From: Planctomycetaceae bacterium
GTDB lineage: Bacteria; Planctomycetota; Planctomycetia; Pirellulales; Thermoguttaceae
Reading direction: 5' to 3'
NCBI GenBank assembly: GCA_009783865.1
Contig: WRCR01000244.1
Coordinates: 1 to 6,412 of the forward strand
Length of the DNA stretch: 6,412 bases
Shown here: positions 1-5,069 of the stretch, in pieces
Layout: every line of letters starts with the position of its first letter
Numbering within the stretch: the first letter of the stretch is position 1
Translations under genes and position numbers: made by a program
The notes under the pieces: generated by a model
The model's input: the letters and a program-made list of their open reading frames with translations, nothing else
What the model was told of the DNA's origin: nothing
The model's database searches: none

Positions 1-1
1 C

Positions 2-292
2 AGCGGCAGTATTTGGAGCGGTATCTTGCTTCGGGGTTTCTGGAGGTTTATCATAGATATTTGGTACACAAAGACCATAAGTGTCCGGTTCTGCTGAAGG
101 CGTATCCGGTTCTATGGAAGAAGGTACCGAAAAGTCCAGCCCTTTTAATTTACTTGCCGATGATTGTTTGCCGTCTTCGGATTCGACAATCGTATCCGGC
201 TTGATACAACCGGTTGCCGCAAGACGTTTTACTTGCGATGCCGATACAGGTCCGACTTTTCGTCTGTCTTCGTAAAAAAAGAAATTTGCCAT
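2..292 (-). CDS. GYF_2-domain protein, N-terminal part (runs off the left edge)
   Basis: This reading frame starts at the ATG read from 292 to 290 and stays open for 97 codons to the window edge, so the C-terminus is missing. The first ~55 residues (MANFFFYEDRRKVGPVSASQ and onward, then ATGCIKPDT around residues 25-33) follow the GYF_2 pattern: an aromatic start, a K.GPvs turn, a helix with K.LAA.G, and I.PDT.VES.DGK. GYF_2 domains are common at the N-terminus of planctomycete proteins and are thought to act in protein-protein contacts. From about residue 57 the chain becomes rich in Pro, Ser, Thr and Glu (EPDTPSAEPDT), which looks like a flexible linker to an unseen C-terminal part that could be a membrane segment or another domain. 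The start is supported by GGAG at 301-304 (minus strand), eight bases upstream. It is divergent from the secreted-protein gene at 666. The molecular role cannot be given from the visible part. Confidence 0.8.
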   Translation of the reverse strand, partial: MANFFFYEDRRKVGPVSASQVKRLAATGCIKPDTIVESEDGKQSSASKLKGLDFSVPSSIEPDTPSAEPDTYGLCVPNIYDKPPETPKQDTAPNTAA

Positions 293-300
293 CGGTAATA

Positions 301-304
301 CTCC
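301..304 (-). promoter_or_regulatory. Ribosome binding site of the GYF_2-domain gene
   Basis: GGAG on the minus strand lies eight bases before the ATG at 292. The oxidoreductase gene at the other end of the window has the same GGAGTAT string before its start, which supports this being the real initiation site. Confidence 0.6.
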
Positions 305-361
305 AAAAGGTTAAATTTTGAGACAACAGCACGCAAGGAACCAAAGAAAAAACGAAAGAAG

Positions 362-377
362 AGCCGGAGTACCGACT
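362..377 (+). repeat. Palindromic intergenic repeat, copy 1
   Basis: AGCCGG-AGTA-CCGACT shares the 13-base core AGCCGGAGTACCG (362-374) with copies at 3667 and 5053. The right arm differs from the perfect palindrome at one base (A in place of G), so the stem has one mismatch. It lies about 70 bases upstream of the GYF_2 start. Read on the minus strand it is followed by a T-rich stretch, so a leader hairpin for that gene is possible, but this is speculative. Confidence 0.65.
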
Positions 378-582
378 AAATAACGAGTACCCTTCCCCTC
401 AAATTACCTGTTTTGTTGCTCACTTTTCTCATATCCTGATTATAATGGTGATTAAACAAATAACCCGCAATCATTCGCATGGTGATGCTATATCACTTTT
501 TTCGGGAATTGCAAGAAGTATGAAAAATTTTTTTGCTAAACGCTAACATCGCTTGCGCAATGCCCCAAAAGCGCGGCAACTC

Positions 583-610
583 TTGAAATCCATTCCGATT
601 TTAGGATAAT
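583..610 (+). promoter_or_regulatory. Candidate sigma70-type promoter of the plus-strand cluster
   Basis: TTGAAA (583-588) and GATAAT (605-610) each match the consensus at five of six positions and are separated by 16 bases. Transcription would start near 617, leaving a leader of about 50 bases before the ATG at 666. Because the next two genes follow closely, this promoter could serve all three. It was found by eye from consensus only. Confidence 0.45.
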
Positions 611-665
611 AACCGAACCGTGTCCGAAAATTTCGTTTCATTTCACTTTTACTGAAACACCAACT

Positions 666-1361
666 ATGATAAGACAACTGTTCCCAGCCCTTTTGATTTG
701 TTCCCTGCTCGTTTCGTATCCTGCTGCAACAGCACAGGAAACACCGGCGGAAATACCCGATTTCCTTGTTGAAGTTCTCAAAAACGACGGTTCGCCGCTG
801 CTGGACAAAGAGAAGGAAAAAATAAAAATTACTGTAACCGGAGACGGAAAAAATAAAAACCGCTATCGCATTGAATCACCACTGTTAAAATCCGGCGAGG
901 TCTCCGTCGGTTTCCAATTCACTAAAGAACAGCATCTGCCCGCTGCCAAAGTCACCGAAAAAAGCGTTTCTTTCAATGACAAAAAGAAGACGACTGTAAC
1001 GTGGTCGAAAGACGCTAAATTCGTTGCTCCTAAACCGAAAAAGAAACTTAACATCATGCTTGCAGAATACGGTGCTGATGGAAAATGGATGGACATAACC
1101 GCTCTCGTGAAAAAATCGCAAATCGGCGACTCGCTGGCTTTCCGCATTACAAACACGGCTGTTGGAAAAGACCCCGTTCCCGGTGTCGTCAAATCAATGA
1201 TGCTAACGTACTCGTTGATCGATAAAGATGACGAGGAAGAATTTTTGAAAGAATATACCGAAAACGCATTAGTACGGGTTCAGTTTAACGAAAAAGAACA
1301 GTACTTCCGTTTCGTTGTGAAAGATACTGACGTATTTGAATTCAATGTTATTACTCAATAG
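666..1361 (+). CDS. Secreted protein of unknown function with a YGA/DIT/DPvPGxxK C-terminal domain
   Basis: The protein has 231 residues. Residues 1-23 form a Sec-type signal peptide: a basic MIR, a hydrophobic core of LFPALLICSLLVSY, and an ATA site before Gln24. The mature protein should be outside the cytoplasmic membrane. Residues ~30-125 are Lys-rich and predicted from their alternating pattern to be mostly beta strand. Residues ~127-210 contain LAEYGADGKWMDIT (132-145), ITNTAVGKDPVPGVVK (161-176), and a following Tyr and acidic stretch. This resembles a small beta domain I recall from planctomycete exported proteins and from the C-terminus of DnaJC11-like (DUF3395) proteins, with YGa, DvT, GDPxPG and K as anchor residues. 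That similarity is from memory and the function is unknown. No clear Shine-Dalgarno sequence precedes the ATG. Its stop codon is part of the ribosome binding site of the next gene, so the two are probably co-transcribed. Confidence 0.85.
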   Translation: MIRQLFPALLICSLLVSYPAATAQETPAEIPDFLVEVLKNDGSPLLDKEKEKIKITVTGDGKNKNRYRIESPLLKSGEVSVGFQFTKEQHLPAAKVTEKSVSFNDKKKTTVTWSKDAKFVAPKPKKKLNIMLAEYGADGKWMDITALVKKSQIGDSLAFRITNTAVGKDPVPGVVKSMMLTYSLIDKDDEEEFLKEYTENALVRVQFNEKEQYFRFVVKDTDVFEFNVITQ

Positions 1362-1364
1362 GAG
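1360..1364 (+). promoter_or_regulatory. Ribosome binding site overlapping a stop codon; decides the next start
   Basis: AGGAG at 1360-1364 shares its first two bases with the TAG stop (1359-1361) of the secreted-protein gene. An ATG directly abuts it at 1365, which leaves no spacing. The in-frame ATG at 1371 is six bases away, which is normal. The downstream protein therefore most likely starts at 1371. The overlap suggests translational coupling. Confidence 0.7.
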
Positions 1365-1370
1365 ATGCCG

Positions 1371-2717
1371 ATGATAGACGCTGTCTTTACACCGCCGAGT
1401 TCTCAAAGTATTGCAAAAAGAGCATTTATTTGCGCCGCCTTGACGCACGGTACTACTGTGCTGGAAGGTTCGTTTTACGCACAAGACCTTCAGGTAATGG
1501 TCAACGCTCTCCGGCAAATCGGTTTGAAAACACGCCAGAATTCCAAGCACGGACAAATTGAAATTGACGGCAAAGACGGCGTTTTTCCAGTCGATGAAGA
1601 ATATATCGATGTCGAAAACAGCACGCTCACCGTCAATTTTCTGACGGCAGTGTTAGCGTTTTCCCGCGGCATTTACCGCATCAACGGTGATAAACGCGTG
1701 CAGCAGTTTCCAATGGGCGACTTGCTTTACGCTCTTAATCAACTCGGTGCGGATGTCCGAAGCGAAAACGCTTACGATACGCTGCCGTTCATCATTGAAG
1801 GAATCAAAGACCGAAGTGGAGTTAGTCCGTCTTCATCGAAATATGGAATCAATTCGCTAATGCAGGGCGGCGAAAAACGATACGCCGCATTGACCGGCAC
1901 AATTTCGAGTCAATATGCAAGCGGAATGCTTCTTGCGTCGCCGCTTGCCGCAAAAAATTGTCCGGTCGAGTTGCACATTGTCAATCAGTTAAGTTGCGAC
2001 CCCTACGTTTCAATGACGCTCGATGTGATGGCAAAGTTCGGACTCGATGTACCGATTAAAGCACATTCGGACGAAAATTTGCTGTTCTCCCGCGGAACAA
2101 CTTATGTTATACCGCAGGGTGCAGCATACAAGCCGCAAACGATTCAAGTCGAACCGGATGCCATACTGTCAAACTACGTCTTTGCCGCCGCTGCAATCGC
2201 CGGCGGAAGAGCGGTCGTCAAGGACTTAACTTCAAGGAGTATCCAAAAGGAACACGAATTCGTTTATTGTCTCCAGCGGATGGGCTGCAATGTTTCTTAC
2301 GAAGACAACTCGGTTGTCGTTTCCCGTCCTGAACGGGCAATGCTTCGCGGGATTTCCGTTGATATGTTCGACATGACGGACTCCATTCACGCCTTTGCGG
2401 TCTGCGCTATGTTTGCCGCATCGCCGTCAAGGGTTTCCAACATCGGTCATATTCGCCGAAGACATCCCGACCGAATCCCGCGCTTGATTTCCGAACTGCG
2501 GAAATTCGGGGCGAACATCAATGAATTCGAAGACGGCTTTTTGATAATCCCGACAAAACATTTATATGCAGCAAAAATAGAAGCAGACGGCGATGCCGCA
2601 CTGGCAATGGGACTAGGACTGCTCGGTTTGCGCCTTGATGGGGTCTCGATTGACGATACCGACTGTGTTGAACGGGCATATCCCAACTTTTTTGAAAGCA
2701 TAGGTTTGAAGTATTAA
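1371..2717 (+). CDS. EPSP synthase (AroA) family protein with a degenerate active site
   Basis: The protein has 448 residues from the preferred start (450 from the ATG at 1365). EPSP synthase joins phosphoenolpyruvate to shikimate-3-phosphate in aromatic amino acid synthesis, in the cytoplasm. Family features run the whole length: PPSSQSIAKRAFICAALTHG (8-27) replaces PGSKSxSNRALLLAALAHG; ENSTLTVN (82-89) replaces LGNAGTAMR; then ISSQ (178-181), DPYVSMTLDVM (210-220), VEPDAILSNYVFAAAAI (260-276), D337, IRRRHPDR (361-368), and DGDAALAM (406-413). By hand alignment to E. coli AroA, Ser23, Arg27, Ser169-Ser170-Gln171, Tyr200, Asp313 and Arg344 have matches. Lys22 is Gln, Arg100 Asn, Lys340 Arg, Glu341 His, His385 Ala, Arg386 Ala and Lys411 Arg. 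An extra ~20 residues (about 149-168) precede ISSQ. The fold is surely of the EPT/RTPC type. Catalysis as a normal AroA is doubtful, so I give no gene symbol. It sits between an exported and a membrane protein, with no other shikimate gene in view. Confidence 0.85.
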   Translation: MIDAVFTPPSSQSIAKRAFICAALTHGTTVLEGSFYAQDLQVMVNALRQIGLKTRQNSKHGQIEIDGKDGVFPVDEEYIDVENSTLTVNFLTAVLAFSRGIYRINGDKRVQQFPMGDLLYALNQLGADVRSENAYDTLPFIIEGIKDRSGVSPSSSKYGINSLMQGGEKRYAALTGTISSQYASGMLLASPLAAKNCPVELHIVNQLSCDPYVSMTLDVMAKFGLDVPIKAHSDENLLFSRGTTYVIPQGAAYKPQTIQVEPDAILSNYVFAAAAIAGGRAVVKDLTSRSIQKEHEFVYCLQRMGCNVSYEDNSVVVSRPERAMLRGISVDMFDMTDSIHAFAVCAMFAASPSRVSNIGHIRRRHPDRIPRLISELRKFGANINEFEDGFLIIPTKHLYAAKIEADGDAALAMGLGLLGLRLDGVSIDDTDCVERAYPNFFESIGLKY

Positions 2718-2724
2718 CGCTGCC

Positions 2725-3591
2725 GTGAAAAAATTCATTTTTAACATAAAAGCACTCCGCGAATATCTTGACAACGAAATCAGTCCGCTCAACGCTCTTT
2801 GTCTGCGGAAAGCGAACCGGCAAGTAATGATAGGTTCTTTTATATCCTACGTTTTCCTTCTTTTTATAAATACTGTTATCCTTTTCTGTATCCTTCCTGA
2901 GTGGGATTTGAACGTTTGTTTTACCTGTACGTTTTTCTTCGTTGGGATATTCGCAGAATTTCTTGCGGTCTGCAATGCTAATCCCTTGTGTTTGCAAGAC
3001 GACCCGCCATATAGAGGAGACGAAACACTTCGTCTGATACCAATACCTTTTTTAGACAGATTCCATGCGTGTTTTCTGATGCCCCTCTTTCTTGGACTAT
3101 CCATTTTCGGTTTAACGCTGCCGTTTGTTATCTTAACTGTTATTGTCGATTGGAATAATGCGGTGCTTCTTTTCATTCCGCTTGCGCAACTTGGTTTGTT
3201 GTATGCTGCACTGCTTTTGACACCTATATTTGGCTGCCTCTCTCCCATCTTCCGAAAACCATGGGAAAGGTTACTTCATACTCTAAGTTTTTTGGGTATT
3301 GCCGCTACACTGTTTGTTGCTTTTCATTATCTTGACTGTCAAACTTTCCGCTCAATACAAAAGATGAATAGACAGCCGCCGGATGCACCGGTTATATTTA
3401 TCTCGGCAGCGGTTATGTCAGCGTTGTTTTTTCAGCATGTTTGGTCGGCAATATCGTATTTTCTGATACGGTATTATCTGACGCATCCCCGATTGCGATT
3501 CCTGAAGGTTCTCGGCATCAATCTTGCGGTACATGTCTCGATGTTTCTGCTAATTTTGATTACCGCCGCTGTGCTGCTTTTGTTTTATTGA
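2725..3591 (+). CDS. Multi-pass membrane protein of unknown function
   Basis: The protein has 288 residues and a GTG start eight bases after the upstream stop, with no Shine-Dalgarno sequence, so it probably depends on translational coupling. An ATG at 2829 is the next alternative, but it would remove a natural-looking amphipathic cytoplasmic leader (KKFIFNIKALREYL...). Hydrophobic segments lie at about residues 35-56, 63-83, 114-141, 146-170, 184-202, 221-249 and 262-287, giving roughly seven membrane passes. Between the second and third is a polar loop (QDDPPYRGDETLRLIPIPFLDR, 91-112). The loop followed by a helix ending in LPFVILTVIVD is reminiscent of planctomycete ABC-2-like permease subunits (a D.L...TPL..R..G motif followed by a hydrophobic helix ending in a PF turn), but the match is weak and no ATPase gene is nearby. 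The function is unknown. It appears to be the last gene of the cluster starting at 666. Confidence 0.8.
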   Translation: MKKFIFNIKALREYLDNEISPLNALCLRKANRQVMIGSFISYVFLLFINTVILFCILPEWDLNVCFTCTFFFVGIFAEFLAVCNANPLCLQDDPPYRGDETLRLIPIPFLDRFHACFLMPLFLGLSIFGLTLPFVILTVIVDWNNAVLLFIPLAQLGLLYAALLLTPIFGCLSPIFRKPWERLLHTLSFLGIAATLFVAFHYLDCQTFRSIQKMNRQPPDAPVIFISAAVMSALFFQHVWSAISYFLIRYYLTHPRLRFLKVLGINLAVHVSMFLLILITAAVLLLFY

Positions 3592-3615
3592 AAAATTATT
3601 TACTGCGTCAAAGAG

Positions 3616-3636
3616 GCGGGCGGCTTCAGCCCCCGC
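3616..3636 (+). repeat. G+C-rich hairpin after the membrane-protein gene
   Basis: GCGGG pairs with CCCGC, then a bulged C, then GGC pairs with GCC around a TTCA loop (GCGGG-C-GGC-TTCA-GCC-CCCGC). It lies 24 bases past the stop at 3591. No T-tract follows, so it is not a classical intrinsic terminator. It could be a mRNA 3'-end stabiliser or a REP-like element. Confidence 0.5.
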
Positions 3637-3658
3637 AATACCCGCAACATTACGCTCT

Positions 3659-3686
3659 TTTACTTCAGCCGGAGTACCGGTATAAT
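3659..3686 (+). promoter_or_regulatory. xseA: Candidate promoter of xseA
   Basis: A perfect TATAAT lies at 3681-3686. The best upstream partner is TTTACT (3659-3664, four of six consensus bases) with a 16-base spacer. Transcription would begin near 3693, giving a leader of about 50 bases before the ATG at 3743. The spacer is largely filled by copy 2 of the palindromic repeat (3667-3682), whose end overlaps the -10 element. Confidence 0.5.
3667..3682 (+). repeat. Palindromic intergenic repeat, copy 2
   Basis: AGCCGG-AGTA-CCGGTA has the 13-base core AGCCGGAGTACCG in the same orientation as copy 1. The arms pair over four G-C pairs plus a G-T wobble in RNA. Its position between the -35 and -10 of the predicted xseA promoter is unusual for a purely passive repeat. 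Confidence 0.65.
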
Positions 3687-3742
3687 GACATGTCGTTCCT
3701 AAAGTTTCGTATGAACTTTTTATTCCGCCCCTAAAATTCAGA

Positions 3743-5032
3743 ATGCCGAAAAATTCGCCGCTCTTTGATTACGCTGCCAAACAAACCGAAAAAACGCAGG
3801 AACAAACTCCGAATAAAACCGCTTCGCCGATTATTCTCTCGATAAGCGAATTAACGCAGAAAATCAAAGGAACGCTGGAAAACACTTTTCAAAACGTCTG
3901 GGTTTGCGGGCAGGTTTCCAACATTACACATCATTCCAGCGGTCATATTTATTTGACGCTCAAGGACAACGGTGCACAAATTCCGGCAACTGTTTGGCGG
4001 ACAACCGCCGCCCGGACGCGCTTCAAATTGAAGACCGGCATGGAAGTTGTTTGCCGCGGCGACTTAAACGTCTATCCGCCGCAGGGAAAATATCAGTTTA
4101 ACGTCAGCGAAATTAATCCGAAAGGCATCGGCGAATTGGAATTAGCGTTTCGGCAACTTCACGAAAAACTTTCTGCCGAAGGATTATTCGATGCCGCCCG
4201 AAAAAAATCGCTGCCGCAAACGATACGTCGCGTTGCCGTTCTGACAAGCGAAACCGGAGCGGCGGTGCGGGATTTTTTACAGGTTCTCGGCAGAAGAACG
4301 CAGCGGATTGACGTTCTGCTCATTCCGGTGCCGGTTCAAGGAGACGGCGCAGCGGCAATCATCGCCGAAGGAATCAAAGCCGTAAATCGACTGCAAAAAA
4401 GTTGTTATTTCGGAGACCGCAGAATCGACTGCCTTGCTGTTGTTCGCGGCGGCGGCAGTGACGAAGACCTTTGGGCATTCAACGAGGAAGTCCTTGTCAG
4501 GGCGGTTGCCGTTTCGGAAATACCGGTCGTTTCCGGTGTAGGACACGAAGTTGACATTTCACTGTGCGACTTGGCAGCCGATGTGCGCGCTTTGACTCCG
4601 AGTGAAGCGGCTGAACGGATTGCGAAGCCGGATGCCGAACTGTGGAATGCTCTCGCTCAAGTCCGCCGCCGATTTGATAATTCCCTTGAAAGGGTTTTAC
4701 ATCTCGGCAGAGAACGTGTTCGATTTTTCTGCAATCATCCTGTTTTCAAAAAGCCGATGCGTCTTATCGAAGACCGCTGCCGAAAAATTGATACTTTCGA
4801 GGAACGTCTTGAGCGGCAGATTGACCGAAAACTGCAAACGACAAGACAGCAACTTGCGAAAACAGCGGGTGAGTTGCAGGCGTTGAGTCCTTTGAATGTT
4901 TTGGCGCGGGGATTTTCGCTGACGCAGACCGCCGACGGGCAGTTGTTGCGAAGTGCCGAAAAAGTGCAGACCGGCGATTTGATTTTTACGGTTCTTTTGG
5001 ACGGCAAAGTCCGCAGTGTCGTACAAAATTAA
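3743..5032 (+). CDS. xseA: Exodeoxyribonuclease VII large subunit
   Basis: The protein has 429 residues, close to the family norm. With the small subunit XseB it forms a cytoplasmic nuclease that degrades single-stranded DNA to oligonucleotides and takes part in repair. Residues 31-127 are the N-terminal OB-fold DNA-binding domain (ISELTQKIKGTLENTFQNVW, CGQVSN, GHIYLTLKD, CRGDLNVYPPQGKYQF). Residues ~128-300 are the nuclease domain with GLFD, VAVLTSETGAAVRDF, VVRGGGSDEDLWAFNEE (233-249) and SGVGHEVDISLCDLAADVRALTPSEAAE (264-291), all the expected conserved blocks. Residues ~300-380 are charged and helical, like the long coiled coil that binds XseB, and the C-terminal block is LSPLNVLARGFSLT (381-394). 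Nothing is missing or interrupted. The first 30 residues are a polar extension. No strong Shine-Dalgarno sequence is seen before the ATG. xseB is not adjacent on the downstream side, which is occupied by a convergent gene. Confidence 0.97.
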   Translation: MPKNSPLFDYAAKQTEKTQEQTPNKTASPIILSISELTQKIKGTLENTFQNVWVCGQVSNITHHSSGHIYLTLKDNGAQIPATVWRTTAARTRFKLKTGMEVVCRGDLNVYPPQGKYQFNVSEINPKGIGELELAFRQLHEKLSAEGLFDAARKKSLPQTIRRVAVLTSETGAAVRDFLQVLGRRTQRIDVLLIPVPVQGDGAAAIIAEGIKAVNRLQKSCYFGDRRIDCLAVVRGGGSDEDLWAFNEEVLVRAVAVSEIPVVSGVGHEVDISLCDLAADVRALTPSEAAERIAKPDAELWNALAQVRRRFDNSLERVLHLGRERVRFFCNHPVFKKPMRLIEDRCRKIDTFEERLERQIDRKLQTTRQQLAKTAGELQALSPLNVLARGFSLTQTADGQLLRSAEKVQTGDLIFTVLLDGKVRSVVQN

Positions 5033-5051
5033 GACGCAGAATAAAAACATT

Positions 5052-5069
5052 TAGCCGGTACTCCGGCTA
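5052..5069 (-). repeat. Palindromic intergenic repeat, copy 3 (perfect hairpin, possible terminator)
   Basis: TAGCCGG-TACT-CCGGCTA on the plus strand is a perfect seven-base-pair stem with a four-base loop. Read on the minus strand it carries the core AGCCGGAGTACCG shared with copies 1 and 2. It sits between two convergent genes, and its first three bases on the minus strand are the TAG stop of the oxidoreductase. Beyond the stem on the minus strand comes AAATGTTTTTATT (with the last stem base), so it could end oxidoreductase transcription as an imperfect intrinsic terminator. No T-tract follows on the xseA side. Confidence 0.6.

Larger units (their letters stand above)
293..665. other. Divergent intergenic region, 373 bp
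   Basis: No convincing gene is visible on either strand. The region is A+T-rich and separates the minus-strand GYF_2 gene from the plus-strand cluster, so it should hold promoters for both. It contains one copy of the palindromic repeat (362-377), an eight-base self-complementary ATTATAAT (439-446) that gives a TATAAT on both strands but has no good -35 partner on either, and a weak five-base-pair hairpin (482-496) followed by six T residues. A promoter-like pair at 583-610 points towards the gene at 666. GAGTACC appears twice (367-373 and 385-391). Confidence 0.6.
3592..3742. other. Intergenic region between the membrane-protein gene and xseA
   Basis: This 151-bp stretch holds a strong G+C-rich hairpin (3616-3636), a tandem nine-base near-repeat CCCGCAATA/CCCGCAACA (3632-3649), one copy of the palindromic repeat (3667-3682) and a good -10 element for xseA. 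An open frame crosses it on the plus strand, but that frame is a continuation of an out-of-frame reading of the membrane gene and is not considered a gene. Confidence 0.6.

Noticed and set aside
482..502. Hairpin GTGAT-GCTAT-ATCAC followed by six T residues, resembling an intrinsic terminator
   Set aside because: The stem is only five pairs and A+T-rich, and no plus-strand gene lies upstream for it to terminate.
445..546. A 33-codon plus-strand frame (MVIKQITRNHSHGDAIS...) in the divergent intergenic region
   Set aside because: It has no ribosome binding site, its ATG lies inside a TATAAT-like sequence, and a frame this short is expected by chance in A+T-rich DNA.
863..1192. A 109-codon minus-strand frame inside the secreted-protein gene
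   Set aside because: It is antisense to a gene with a clear signal peptide and domain pattern, and nothing supports it independently.
1365..1370. ATG at 1365 as the start of the AroA-like protein
   Set aside because: It directly abuts the AGGAG ribosome binding site with no spacing. The in-frame ATG at 1371 has normal spacing, so 1371 was preferred.
2518..2997. A 159-codon minus-strand open frame across the aroA-like/membrane gene junction
   Set aside because: It is antisense to two well-supported genes, its composition is unnatural (runs of Arg and His), and it has no recognisable domain or ribosome binding site.
3441..3734. A 97-codon plus-strand frame overlapping the end of the membrane-protein gene
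   Set aside because: More than half is an out-of-frame reading of the membrane gene. The rest runs through the hairpins and promoter of xseA, and the sequence has no protein-like features.
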